DNA of 64,000 nucleotides from Saccharothrix australiensis (GTDB lineage: Bacteria; Actinomycetota; Actinomycetes; Mycobacteriales; Pseudonocardiaceae). Each line of letters opens with the position of its first letter. The stretch's first letter is position 1. This document shows positions 55,457 to 63,936 of this stretch, piece after piece. The stretch lies in assembly GCF_003634935.1 (NCBI RefSeq), contig NZ_RBXO01000001.1, positions 7,217,501-7,281,500 of the forward strand, in the 5' to 3' direction. A model generated the notes under the pieces. That model saw only the letters and a program-made list of their open reading frames with translations. It had not been told where the DNA came from and made no database searches. Position numbers and translations under genes: made by a program.

Positions 55457-56783
55457 CCACGCCGCGACCGGCGGGCTCACCGTCCTGCCCGTGCCCGGTC
55501 TGCCCGAGTTCCGCCCCGGTGACGACCTGGCGGCGGCGCTGGCCTCGGCCGCGCCGTGGCTCGCCGACGGCGACGTCGTCGTGGTGACCAGCAAGGTGCT
55601 GTCCAAAGTGGAGGGACGGCTGGTCACCGTGCCCGCCGACCCGGAGCGGCGGGACGCCGTCCGGCGGTCCTACGTGGAGTCCGAGGCGGTCCGCGTCATC
55701 GCCCGGCACGGCCGGACGCTGATCACCGAGAACCGGCTGGGCATCGTGCAGGCGGCGTCCGGCGTGGACGCGTCGAACGTGGCGGGCGACGAGATCGCCC
55801 TGCTGCCGGTCGACCCGGACGCGTCGGCGGCGGCGCTGCGGGCCGCGCTGCGCGCCGCGCTGGGCGTCGAGGTGGCCGTCGTGGTCACCGACACGATGGG
55901 CCGGGCGTGGCGGGTGGGCCAGACCGACGCGGCGATCGGCGCGTCCGGCCTGGCCGTGCTGCACCGCTACGCGGGCTCGGTGGACGGCCAGGGCAACGAG
56001 CTGGTGGTGACCTCGGTGGCGGTGGCCGACGAGATCGCCGCCGCCGCCGACCTGGTGAAGGGCAAGCTGGGCGCGGTGCCGGTGGCCGTGGTGCGCGGGC
56101 TGGCGGTGGCCGACGACGGCTCCACCGCCCGCGACCTGGTCCGGCCCGTGGCGGAGGACCTGTTCCACCTGGGCGTGGCGGAGGCCGTGGCGCGGGGCCG
56201 CGCGGAGGCGGTGCTGGTGCGCCGGTCCGTGCGGGAGTTCACGGCCGACCCGGTGCCGGTCGAGGCGCTGCGCCGGGCCGTGGGCGCGGCCCTGACCGCG
56301 CCCGCGCCGCACCACACCCGGCCGGTGCGGTTCGTGCACCTGCGCGCCCGGCGGGACGCGCTGCTGACCGCGATGCGCGAGCGCTGGGCGGACGACCTGC
56401 GCGGTGACGGCCTGCCGCCCGAGCAGGTCGAGCGGCGGCTCGCGCGCGGCGACTTCCTGCGCGACGCGCCCGAGGTCGTGCTGCCGTTCCTGGTCGCCGA
56501 GGGCGCGCACGCGTACCCGGACGCGAGGAGGGCGGCGGCCGAGCGCACCATGTTCACCGTCGCCGGCGGCGCGGCCGTGCAGGGCCTGCTGGTGGCGCTG
56601 GCCGCCGAGGGCCTCGGCTCGTGCTGGGTGTCGTCGACGATCTTCTGCGCCGACGTGGTCCGCGCGGTGCTGGACCTGCCCGCCTCGTGGGAGCCGCTGG
56701 GCGCGGTGGCCGTTGGCCACCCGACCGAACCGCTCCTGCCCCGCCCGCCCCGTTCCCCGGACGAAGGGTTCGTCGAGCTGTGA
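55449..56783 (+). CDS. fbiB: Bifunctional F420:gamma-glutamyl ligase/dehydro-F420 reductase
   Basis: FbiB of 444 residues. Residues 1-245 form the CofE ligase that adds glutamates (VVVTSKVLSKVEGRLV, IVQAASGVDASNV, VVVTDTMGRAWRVGQTDAAIG). Residues 246-444 form an FMN nitroreductase-fold domain (RRSVREFTADPVP, GLGSCWVSSTIF, VAVGHP) that reduces dehydro-F420-0. The fusion is actinobacterial. TTG 55449 overlaps fbiA by eight bases and the product begins LADHAATGGLTVLPV; an earlier start would lie inside fbiA. Confidence 0.97.
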   Translation: MADHAATGGLTVLPVPGLPEFRPGDDLAAALASAAPWLADGDVVVVTSKVLSKVEGRLVTVPADPERRDAVRRSYVESEAVRVIARHGRTLITENRLGIVQAASGVDASNVAGDEIALLPVDPDASAAALRAALRAALGVEVAVVVTDTMGRAWRVGQTDAAIGASGLAVLHRYAGSVDGQGNELVVTSVAVADEIAAAADLVKGKLGAVPVAVVRGLAVADDGSTARDLVRPVAEDLFHLGVAEAVARGRAEAVLVRRSVREFTADPVPVEALRRAVGAALTAPAPHHTRPVRFVHLRARRDALLTAMRERWADDLRGDGLPPEQVERRLARGDFLRDAPEVVLPFLVAEGAHAYPDARRAAAERTMFTVAGGAAVQGLLVALAAEGLGSCWVSSTIFCADVVRAVLDLPASWEPLGAVAVGHPTEPLLPRPPRSPDEGFVEL

Positions 56784-57319
56784 GCCTGCACGCCGACACG
56801 ACGTCGGTCCTGACCGACTGGCGACCGCCGAACCGCGACCAGGAGGCGCTGCGACAGGCGTTCCTGGGCTTCCTGGCGGCCCGCCCGGACGCGTGCCTGC
56901 GGTCCTGCGAGCCCGGTCACGTCACCGCGTCCGCGCTGGTGCTGGACGCGACCGGCGAGCGGGCCCTGCTCACCCTGCACCCGAGGGTGGGCCGCTGGCT
57001 CCAGCTCGGCGGGCACTGCGAGGAGTCGGACGCGACCCTGGTCGGCGCGGCGCTGCGGGAGGCGGCGGAGGAGTCCGGCATCCGGGGCCTGCGCGCGGAG
57101 CCGGTGCCGATCCACCTCGACGTGCACCCGATCACGTGCTCGCTCGGCGTGCCGACCCGGCACTTCGACGTGCGCTTCCTGGTGCGGGCGCCGGTCGGCG
57201 CGAAGGCCGTGCGCAGCGCGGAGTCCGTCGACCTCCAGTGGTGGCCCCTGGACGGCCTGCCGTCGAACGTGGACGACCTGGGCCCGATGATCGAGGCGGC
57301 GCTGAGCCGCCTGCGCTGA
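56780..57319 (+). CDS. NUDIX hydrolase
   Basis: Nucleoside-diphosphate-type hydrolase of 179 residues with a full Nudix box GGHCEESDATLVGAALREA-AEESGI (about 74-98). Substrate unknown; it is conserved next to fbiB in many actinobacteria, so housecleaning of a nucleotide linked to F420 synthesis is possible. GTG overlaps the fbiB stop by four bases (GTGA). Confidence 0.9.
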   Translation: MSLHADTTSVLTDWRPPNRDQEALRQAFLGFLAARPDACLRSCEPGHVTASALVLDATGERALLTLHPRVGRWLQLGGHCEESDATLVGAALREAAEESGIRGLRAEPVPIHLDVHPITCSLGVPTRHFDVRFLVRAPVGAKAVRSAESVDLQWWPLDGLPSNVDDLGPMIEAALSRLR

Positions 57320-57364
57320 CCGGGGCCCGCGGGCAGGCCCGAGCCCGAGCACGGGCGCGGTCGG

Positions 57365-57766
57365 TCAGCCGTCGCCGCTGAGGCGCTGGGTCAACCCCGG
57401 CGGGCGCTGCTCCTGGCCGCCCGACAGGCGCTGCGACAGCGACGGCCGCGACGTCTCCACCTGCTGCACCGTCGGCACCGGCCCCGGCGCGACCCGCAGT
57501 TCGGGCTGCGGCGGCGGTTCCGGCGCCGGTGCGGCCTGCGGTGCGGCCTGTGGCGCGGGCGCGCGGCCCGACGCGACCTGCGCCGACAGCACCATCGTCG
57601 AATCCGGGTCCGCCAGGCGGGGGTCGGCCGCGTCGACCATGCTGCGCGGGATCTGCTGGGTGGCCGACGAGTCCATCGGGGACGTCATGTTGTCCGGCGT
57701 CACGACGTGGATGCCACGTGCACGAGCACGGGCGAGCGCCGCGTCGGCCCGGGCGCGGGGGTCCAT
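57365..57766 (-). CDS. Conserved hypothetical Pro/Gln-rich protein
   Basis: Unrecognised protein of 133 residues. The N-terminal part, MDPRARADAALARARARG-IHVVTPDNMTSPMDSS, looks conserved and helical; the C-terminal half is Pro/Ala/Gln-rich and ends with two LxQRLSG repeats (about 113 and 127). ATG 57766 has AGGAG eight bases upstream; the frame before it is unlikely to be translated. It is convergent with the Nudix gene and divergent from manC. Confidence 0.75.
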   Translation of the reverse strand: MDPRARADAALARARARGIHVVTPDNMTSPMDSSATQQIPRSMVDAADPRLADPDSTMVLSAQVASGRAPAPQAAPQAAPAPEPPPQPELRVAPGPVPTVQQVETSRPSLSQRLSGGQEQRPPGLTQRLSGDG

Positions 57767-57921
57767 CCGGATCTCTCCTGCGTGTGCCTTGGGCCGGCGA
57801 TCACGCCGGCGGTGCCGATCGGGGACGCTCGCCGACACGGGGCCTGAGCCCGTGTCGCCAAGGTGCTCGTGCCAGAGTATTCGCATCCACGGGCGGAAGT
57901 AAGCGGAGGAGGAAAAACGGC

Positions 57922-59001
57922 ATGTCGGAGCTGCAAGGCGCCGAGGCGGTGGTCCTGGTCGGGGGCAAGGGCACCCGGCTTCGACCGCTGACCCTCTCAG
58001 CCCCCAAGCCCATGCTGCCCACGGCCGGGGTGCCGTTCCTCACCCACCTGCTGTCCCGCATCCGGGAGGTGGGCATCACGCACGTGGTGCTCGGCACCTC
58101 CTACAAGGCGGAGGTGTTCCAGGAGCACTTCGGCGACGGCTCGGCGCTGGGCCTCGACCTGGAGTACGTGGTGGAGGACGTGCCGCTGGACACGGCGGGC
58201 GCGATCCGGAACGTCGCGCACAAGCTGCGCGAGCCCGACGTGATGGTGTTCAACGGCGACATCCTGTCCGGCGTCGACCTGCGCGGCGTGCTCGACACGC
58301 ACCGGTCGTCGGGCGCGGACGTGACGCTGCACCTGGTGAAGGTGGAGGACCCGCGCCGGTTCGGCTGCGTGCCGACCGACGCCGAGGGCCGCGTCACCGC
58401 GTTCCTGGAGAAGACCGAGAACCCGCCGACCGACCAGATCAACGCCGGGTGCTACGTGTTCCGCCGGTCCGTGGTCGACGGCATCCCGGCGGGCCGCCCG
58501 GTGTCCGTGGAGCGGGAGACGTTCCCCGGCCTGCTGGCCGCGGGCGCGCGGCTCCAGGGGCACGTCGACACGTCGTACTGGCTCGACCTGGGCACGCCCG
58601 CCGCGTTCGTGCGCGGCTCGGCGGACCTGGTGCGCGGCGTCGCGCCGTCGGCCGCGCTGCCGCCGGTGACCGGCGAGGCGATCGTGCTGGCCGGCGCGAC
58701 CGTCGACCCGGCCGCCGAGGTGACCGGCGGCTCGACCATCGGTGCGGGCTGCACGGTGGCGGCGGGCGCGACCGTGGTCGGCTCGGTGCTGTTCGACGGC
58801 GCGGTGGTCGGCGAGGGCGCGCGGGTCGAGCGCAGCGTGCTCGGGGCGAACGCCCTGGTCCAGGCGGGCGCGGTGCTCTCGGACGCGGTGATCGGCGACA
58901 ACGCCGTGATCGGCGCGCGGTGCGAGCTCGTCGGCGGCGCGCGGGTGTGGCCCGGTGTCGTGCTGCCCGAGGCCGGGGTGCGGTTCTCCACCGATGCCTA
59001 G
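57922..59001 (+). CDS. manC: Mannose-1-phosphate guanylyltransferase (NDP-sugar pyrophosphorylase)
   Basis: Makes GDP-mannose, donor precursor for mannosylated lipids and glycoproteins. The 359-residue protein has the nucleotidyltransferase signature VVLVGGKGTRLRPLTLSAPKPMLP, the VFNGDILSGVD metal site and CVPTDAEGRV. It then has a C-terminal left-handed beta-helix of hexapeptides (IGAGCTVAAGATVVGSVL, VIGDNAVIGARCELVG). It corresponds to M. tuberculosis Rv3264c by position and sequence; the base specificity is inferred. ATG follows GGAGGAGGAAAA. Confidence 0.93.
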   Translation: MSELQGAEAVVLVGGKGTRLRPLTLSAPKPMLPTAGVPFLTHLLSRIREVGITHVVLGTSYKAEVFQEHFGDGSALGLDLEYVVEDVPLDTAGAIRNVAHKLREPDVMVFNGDILSGVDLRGVLDTHRSSGADVTLHLVKVEDPRRFGCVPTDAEGRVTAFLEKTENPPTDQINAGCYVFRRSVVDGIPAGRPVSVERETFPGLLAAGARLQGHVDTSYWLDLGTPAAFVRGSADLVRGVAPSAALPPVTGEAIVLAGATVDPAAEVTGGSTIGAGCTVAAGATVVGSVLFDGAVVGEGARVERSVLGANALVQAGAVLSDAVIGDNAVIGARCELVGGARVWPGVVLPEAGVRFSTDA

Positions 59002-59887
59002 GACGTGGCGTCCCCCGTTCCCGCTGGACGTGGCCGCGGTCCTCGGGCCGCTGCGGCGCGGTGCGGGTGACGTCGCGTTCCGCGTGGAGGGCGGCGGCGT
59101 GTGGCTGACCGCCAACACGCCGGTCGGTCCGGGGACGCTGCACGTGGTCGAGGCGGGCGACGTCGTGGGGCGGGCGTGGGGCGACGGCGCGGACTGGCTG
59201 CTGGACCGCCTGCCCGCGCTGCTGGGCGCGGACGACGACGATTCGGCGTTCCGGGCGCACCACCCGCTGGTCGCGGAGACCCGCCGCCGCCTGCCCGGCA
59301 TCCGCCTCGGCTCGACCGGCCGGGTGTGGGACGCGCTGCTGCCCGCCGTGCTGGAGCAGAAGGTGACGCTCGTCGAGGCCCACCGCTCGTACCGCGAGCT
59401 GTGCCGCCGGTTCGGCGACGCCGCGCCGGGGCCCGCGCCGGCCGGGATGGTGGTGCCGCCGACGCCGCGGGCGGTGCTCGGCATCACCGACTGGGAGTGG
59501 CACCGCGCGGGCGTGGACGGGGCGCGCCGCCGCGCCCTGGTCGCCGCCGCGCAGGTGGCGCACCGCCTGGAGGGGGCGTGCGAGCTGCGCGGCGAGGCCG
59601 GGCGGGCGCTGCTGCGCAAGGTGCCCGGCGTCGGCCCGTGGACCGCAGCCGAGGTGGCGCAGCGGGCCTGGGGCGACCCGGACGCGGTGAGCTTCGGCGA
59701 CTTCCACCTGGCCGGGCTGGTCGGCTGGGCGCTGCTGGGCCGCCCGCTGGACGACGCCGGGATGGCCGAGGTGCTGTCGCCCTACCAGCCGCAACGCCAC
59801 CGCGCCGTGCGCTACGTCGAGGCGTCCGGCGCGCGCAAGCCCCGCTTCGGCCCCCGCTTCTCACCGCGCGACTACCGCGCGATGTGA
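58994..59887 (+). CDS. DNA-3-methyladenine glycosylase II-like (HhH-GPD)
   Basis: Base-excision repair glycosylase of 297 residues, AlkA-like. N-terminal beta domain to about 85, then AVLEQKVTLVEAHRSYRELCRRFG, and the helix-hairpin-helix LLRKVPGVGPWTAAEVAQRAWG followed by the catalytic-type Asp in VSFGDFHL. ATG overlaps the manC stop by eight bases, so it is co-translated. Three 16-bp repeats begin at its stop codon. Confidence 0.9.
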   Translation: MPRTWRPPFPLDVAAVLGPLRRGAGDVAFRVEGGGVWLTANTPVGPGTLHVVEAGDVVGRAWGDGADWLLDRLPALLGADDDDSAFRAHHPLVAETRRRLPGIRLGSTGRVWDALLPAVLEQKVTLVEAHRSYRELCRRFGDAAPGPAPAGMVVPPTPRAVLGITDWEWHRAGVDGARRRALVAAAQVAHRLEGACELRGEAGRALLRKVPGVGPWTAAEVAQRAWGDPDAVSFGDFHLAGLVGWALLGRPLDDAGMAEVLSPYQPQRHRAVRYVEASGARKPRFGPRFSPRDYRAM

Positions 59888-59928
59888 CCCCGCCGCGATG
59901 TGACCCCGCCGCGATGTGACCCCGCCGC
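59881..59928. repeat. 16-bp tandem repeat, three units, overlapping a stop codon
   Basis: GATGTGACCCCGCCGC occurs exactly three times (59881, 59897, 59913); the TGA of the glycosylase gene is in the first unit. Confidence 0.95.
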
Positions 59929-60048
59929 GACTCCAGCGCGATGCGACCCCACCGGACCGGGAGTTCGCGGCGGGGAGGGATCGCCCGTGCCCCGCGCCAC
60001 GACAGCCCGTGCCACGACAGGGGGCCGGTACCCCCGACGGGTCCGGCT

Positions 60049-60909
60049 TCAGGAGCGGCGGCCGGTGACCAGCTTGAGCCGCAGCCCCAGCCCCGCCCGC
60101 ACGGCCAGCCGCAGCGGTCCCCACAGCGGGCCCTGGTGGCGGTCGGCCAGGTAGCGGTACGCGCTGCTGTGGTGCGCCGCCAGCATCCGGTCCGACGCGC
60201 GGGCCGTCGAGTGGCCGCCGATGTGGGTCACCTCGGCCTCCGGCACGTACACGTTGAGCCACCCGGCCCGGCCGATGCGGTCGCCGAGGTCCACGTCCTC
60301 GAAGTACATGAAGTAGCGCGGGTCGAACCCGTCCACCGAGTCGAACGCCTCGCGGCGCAGCAGCAGGCACGACCCGGACAGCCACCCGGCGGTGCGCTCC
60401 TGGACCGACGCCTTCTCCTGCCGGTACTCGCGCGTCCACGGGTTCGCGGGCCAGACCTTGGCGAACACCGCGTGCCCGAGCCCGCGCCCGAGCGACGGCA
60501 GCTGCCGCGCCGACGGGTACACCGCGCCGTTCGGCTCCCGGATCAGCGGGCCGAACGCGCCGCCGCGCGGCCACCGCTTGGTCGCCTCCAGCAGCACGTC
60601 GAGGCTGCCGGGCGACCACGACAGGTCGGGGTTCGCGACCACGACCCAGCCGACGTCGTCGGGCAGCGCCGCGACGCCCCGGTTCGCGGCCGCGCCGTAG
60701 CCGAGGTTGCCGCCGGTCGGCAGGAACGTCACGTGCTCGTGCGCCTCGGCCGCGCGCTCCGGCACCCCGTCGGTGGAGCCGTTGTCCGCCAGCACGACGG
60801 TCACCGGGCGCGTGGTGGCACCCGCCAGGGTGTCGAGGAAGCCGGCCAGGGTCTCCCCGGGCGAGTAGGTGACGGTCACGACCGCCAGTCCGTCTCCGTA
60901 GCGCGTCAC
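60049..60909 (-). CDS. wbbL: Rhamnosyltransferase WbbL (arabinogalactan linker)
   Basis: Transfers rhamnose from dTDP-rhamnose to decaprenyl-PP-GlcNAc, forming the peptidoglycan-arabinogalactan linker. GT2 protein of 286 residues: VVTVTYSPGETLAGFLDTL, LADNGSTDGVPE, LPTGGNLGYGAAANRG, VVANPDLSW (DxD-type), GPLIREPNGAVYPSARQLPSL and WLSGSCLLLRREAFDSV, then YFMYFEDVDLGDR. Very close to M. tuberculosis WbbL1. GTG 60909 lies seven bases after TAGGGT on minus (60922-60917); the GTG at 60918 overlaps that hexamer. Confidence 0.96.
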   Translation of the reverse strand: MTRYGDGLAVVTVTYSPGETLAGFLDTLAGATTRPVTVVLADNGSTDGVPERAAEAHEHVTFLPTGGNLGYGAAANRGVAALPDDVGWVVVANPDLSWSPGSLDVLLEATKRWPRGGAFGPLIREPNGAVYPSARQLPSLGRGLGHAVFAKVWPANPWTREYRQEKASVQERTAGWLSGSCLLLRREAFDSVDGFDPRYFMYFEDVDLGDRIGRAGWLNVYVPEAEVTHIGGHSTARASDRMLAAHHSSAYRYLADRHQGPLWGPLRLAVRAGLGLRLKLVTGRRS

Positions 60910-60919
60910 GCCGGCCACC

Positions 60920-61363
60920 CTAGTGGTGGTGCAGGTGGTGCACGACGGCGTGTCCCTTGCCGCGCGCGATGAGCCACCGGTTGACCGGCACCGTCAGCAC
61001 GAAGGCCACCGCCAGCGAGAACGCCAGCGCGCCCCAGAAAAGCGCACTGGCGAGCCCGGCGTCCATCGCGCCCGGCACGACGAGCATCACGGCGTTGTCC
61101 ACGACCTCCATGACCAGGATCGACACGGTGTCGGCGGCGAGCGCGGTCTTCACGGCGACCCGGAACCCGACGCCCGCGCGCAGCACGCCGCGCAGGGTCA
61201 GGGCGTAGCCGAAGAAGAAGGCCAGCGCCACGGCCAGCACGACCGTTCCCCAGGCGGGCAGGCCGAGCGCGGTGCCGACGACCATGCCGAGGACCTCGCC
61301 GATGGCGCAGCCGGTGAGGCAGTGCAGCGTCGCCGAGGCGGCGGTCTTCCACGATGCGTCCAT
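60920..61363 (-). CDS. DUF4396 membrane protein, His-rich C terminus
   Basis: Protein of 147 residues with four membrane helices (about 10-32, 38-58, 75-97, 107-127) and a GKGHAVVHHLHHH tail that could bind metal. A TLHCLTGCAIGEVLGM segment in helix 1 brings Cys and His together, typical of DUF4396. Its function is unknown. The ATG lies seven bases after TATAGT (minus strand 61376-61371), and a CsoR-type palindrome overlaps that promoter, suggesting copper control. Confidence 0.88.
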   Translation of the reverse strand: MDASWKTAASATLHCLTGCAIGEVLGMVVGTALGLPAWGTVVLAVALAFFFGYALTLRGVLRAGVGFRVAVKTALAADTVSILVMEVVDNAVMLVVPGAMDAGLASALFWGALAFSLAVAFVLTVPVNRWLIARGKGHAVVHHLHHH

Positions 61364-61370
61364 GCCGGGG

Positions 61371-61390
61371 ACTATACCCCCCTGGGGTAT
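61371..61390 (-). promoter_or_regulatory. CsoR/RicR-type operator over the DUF4396 promoter
   Basis: ATACCCCCCTGGGGTAT (61374-61390) is a 7-3-7 perfect palindrome of the TACCCC...GGGGTA kind bound by copper sensors of the CsoR family. It overlaps by three bases the near-consensus -10 TATAGT (61376-61371, minus). A bound repressor would block the promoter. Confidence 0.7.
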
Positions 61391-61543
61391 GTGTCGCACA
61401 CGTGAGGGTGAAAGATCCACACGACCGTGGCACGACTCGGCGGTCGGCGGGTCAGCGGCCGGGCACGACTCGGGGGTCCGTCGTGTTGCCCACGGTCGGT
61501 GGTGCGGCCGGCGGTCGGCAGTGCGGCCCGCGTCGGGCGCGGC

Positions 61544-62689
61544 TCAGCGGCGGTGCGCCCGCGCGGCCCGCTCGTAGGCCACCCGGTGCCGGGCCGCCGA
61601 CGTCGCCCACGAGAAGTCCTTCGCCCGCACCAGGGCCGCCGCCGACAGCGCGTGCCGCCGCGCCGGGTCGTCCAGCAGCCCGCCCAGCGCCGCCGCGATG
61701 TCGCCCGCGCCGACGCCGCAGTACGCGACCGCGTCCCCGCCCACCTCGGGCAGGCTCAGCCGGCGGGTCGTCAGCACCGCCGCGCCGCAGGCCATCGCCT
61801 CCAGCACCGGCAGCCCGAACCCCTCGCCCAACGACGGGTACGCCACCACCTCGGCGCCGCCGAGGAAGCCCGCCAGCCGCGAGAACGGCAGGTACCCGGC
61901 CCGGATCACGCGGATGCGGTGCGGCACGGCGTCCAGCGCCCGCTCCACCTGGCTGTCCCACCCCGGCTGGCCGGCGAGCACGAGCGTCGGCGGGTCGGCG
62001 CGCCCGCGCGACGCCTGCGCGAACCCCCGGATGAGCGCGGGCACGTTCTTCCGGGGCTCCAGCGCGCCGAGGAACGCGACGTACGGCGAGCTGCCCAGCG
62101 ACAGCGACGCGCGCACCGCCGCGACCTCGTCCGGCGTCGGCGGGTGGAACCGCTCGGTGTCCACGCCGTGCTGCGCGATGTGCAGGGCCCGCCGGTCCGC
62201 GCCGGCCACCCGCGCCAGCTCGTCCGCCGTCGCCCGGCTCGGCACGATGCACAGCGCCGCGCGCCGCAGCGACGCCCGCGTCCACGCCCGGAAGAACCGC
62301 GCCTTCACCGACGAGTGCAGCGCGGCGTCGGTGAAGAACGTCGCGTCGTGCAGCGTCACCACGGACGCCGCCCGGTTCGCCAGCGGCACCGTGTAGTGCG
62401 GCGAGTGCACGACCTGCACCCCGAGCCGGGCGGCCAGGCGCGGCAACGAGGTCTGCTCCCACGTCAGGCGGGCGGTGCGGGTGGCGACGGCGTCGGCGGC
62501 GGTGACGATCCGCGACCGGGGCGCCAACCTGCCGTACAGCTCGGCGTCCCTGGGCTGGCAGACCACGCTCAGCCGCGCCCCGTCCGCGTCCAGCGCCGCC
62601 ACCAGCGAATCCACGTACCGCCCCACCCCGCCCCGGTCCGTGGGCACGGCGGTGGCGTCGATCAGCACGCTGGGTTCGACGGGTGACAC
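61544..62689 (-). CDS. Family 4 glycosyltransferase
   Basis: GT-B retaining glycosyltransferase of 381 residues. N domain with DATAVPTDRGGVGRYVDSLVAAL and VVHSPHYTVPL; C domain with FLGALEPRKNVPALIRGFA and the donor-site SLGEGFGLPVLEAMACGAAV (ExFGLPxLEAM). Sugar and acceptor are unknown; location beside wbbL suggests a wall or surface glycan. GTG lies seven bases after TACTCT on minus (62702-62697), supporting a leaderless start. Confidence 0.9.
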   Translation of the reverse strand: MSPVEPSVLIDATAVPTDRGGVGRYVDSLVAALDADGARLSVVCQPRDAELYGRLAPRSRIVTAADAVATRTARLTWEQTSLPRLAARLGVQVVHSPHYTVPLANRAASVVTLHDATFFTDAALHSSVKARFFRAWTRASLRRAALCIVPSRATADELARVAGADRRALHIAQHGVDTERFHPPTPDEVAAVRASLSLGSSPYVAFLGALEPRKNVPALIRGFAQASRGRADPPTLVLAGQPGWDSQVERALDAVPHRIRVIRAGYLPFSRLAGFLGGAEVVAYPSLGEGFGLPVLEAMACGAAVLTTRRLSLPEVGGDAVAYCGVGAGDIAAALGGLLDDPARRHALSAAALVRAKDFSWATSAARHRVAYERAARAHRR

Positions 62690-62735
62690 GCGCAGAAGAG
62701 TACGGGTGGCGGCTCGGCGGTTGCCGGGGAATGGC

Positions 62736-63785
62736 TCAAACGGGACGCGGCCATCCGAGGGACAGGTGGATCGACCACACCTCACGCGCCGCATTCGCCC
62801 AGGTGAACGCTTGCGCGCGGGCCAAACCCGAAGCGACCGCGCGTTCCGCCACCCCGGCATCCCACAACACGGAGCGCAACGCCGACACCAGCGCGGCGTG
62901 ATCACCGCGCGCGGCGATCAGCCCAGCGCCACCCGCCACTTCGACCAGCGCGGGCGCGTCCGAATGGACCACGGGCACCCCGGCGGCCATCGCTTCCACG
63001 ACGGGCAGGCCGAACCCCTCGGCGAGGCTCGGCGCGGCCAGCACCGCCGCGCGACGCAGCACGTACGCCAACCTGGCGTCGTCCACCCGGCCGAGCAGCC
63101 GGACGTGCGGCGCGCGCAGGTCGACCCCGCCCCACCCCTGCGGCCCGACGACCACCAGCGGGACGCCCAACTCGGCGGTCGCGGCCACCAGCGCCTCGAA
63201 CCCCTTGCGCGGCTCGACCGTGCCGACGGCGAGCACGTAGCGGGGAGGCAGGTCGGGCACCGGCTCCTCCGCGCCGAACCGGGTCACCCCGTTGTGCACG
63301 ACCCGCACCGGTACGGGTCCGGGCGCGTGCCTGCGCAGCTCGGCGGCGACGGCGGCGGTCGGCACGACGATCGCCGCCGCCCGGCCCACCGCCCGGCCGA
63401 TGGCCTTCCGGTGCCACGCCACGCCGCGGGCGGTCAGCGTCTCGGGGTGCGTCCAGGGCACGACGTCGTGCACGGTCACCACCACCCGACCGCGCGGCGG
63501 GGCCAGCGGCGTGGGCGCGTGCACGGCGTCGCCGCCGGGCCAGTACGGCACACCGTGCTCCCAGGCCGCGATCAACGCGCGGCGCGGCAACGGCAGCACA
63601 CGCGGACCCGCCACACCCGGCACCACGGCCGCACTCACATCGGCCTGCCTGCTCACCACACCCGTCACCTCCCACCCCTGCGGGGCGGTCACGGCCAACG
63701 CGGCGGCCAGCTCACGCGTGTACCGACCAGTGCCACCCGGCACCGGGGCCAGCAACTGCTCGGTCAGCACAACCAGGTTCGGCAC
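62736..63785 (-). CDS. Family 4 glycosyltransferase
   Basis: Second GT-B enzyme, 349 residues, paralogous to its downstream neighbour. VLTEQLLAPVPGGTGRYTREL at the N terminus, VVTVHDVVPWTHPETL, LAVGTVEPRKGFEALVAA and SLAEGFGLPVVEAMAAGVPVV in the donor domain. AGGTG precedes the GTG start. Likely acts with the neighbouring GT4 on one glycan, but the acceptor cannot be inferred. Confidence 0.9.
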   Translation of the reverse strand: MPNLVVLTEQLLAPVPGGTGRYTRELAAALAVTAPQGWEVTGVVSRQADVSAAVVPGVAGPRVLPLPRRALIAAWEHGVPYWPGGDAVHAPTPLAPPRGRVVVTVHDVVPWTHPETLTARGVAWHRKAIGRAVGRAAAIVVPTAAVAAELRRHAPGPVPVRVVHNGVTRFGAEEPVPDLPPRYVLAVGTVEPRKGFEALVAATAELGVPLVVVGPQGWGGVDLRAPHVRLLGRVDDARLAYVLRRAAVLAAPSLAEGFGLPVVEAMAAGVPVVHSDAPALVEVAGGAGLIAARGDHAALVSALRSVLWDAGVAERAVASGLARAQAFTWANAAREVWSIHLSLGWPRPV

Positions 63786-63891
63786 GTCACACCTGTCGAT
63801 TCGATGCGCGGGTCAGGTGGAGCGCGAGGCTAGCCGACCCGGCGACGCGGGGATGGGCGGAGATGCCGGTCGGGGTACCGGTGCTACGAGA

Positions 63892-63928
63892 GGGCGAGCC
63901 ACCCCGGACGAGCCGAGGTGCCTCGCCC
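63892..63928 (-). terminator. Terminator of the DUF397 gene
   Basis: Twelve-bp stem with one mismatch (63892-63903 with 63917-63928) just beyond the stop codon at 63937 on the minus strand. Confidence 0.55.
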
Positions 63929-63936
63929 GGTGATCG

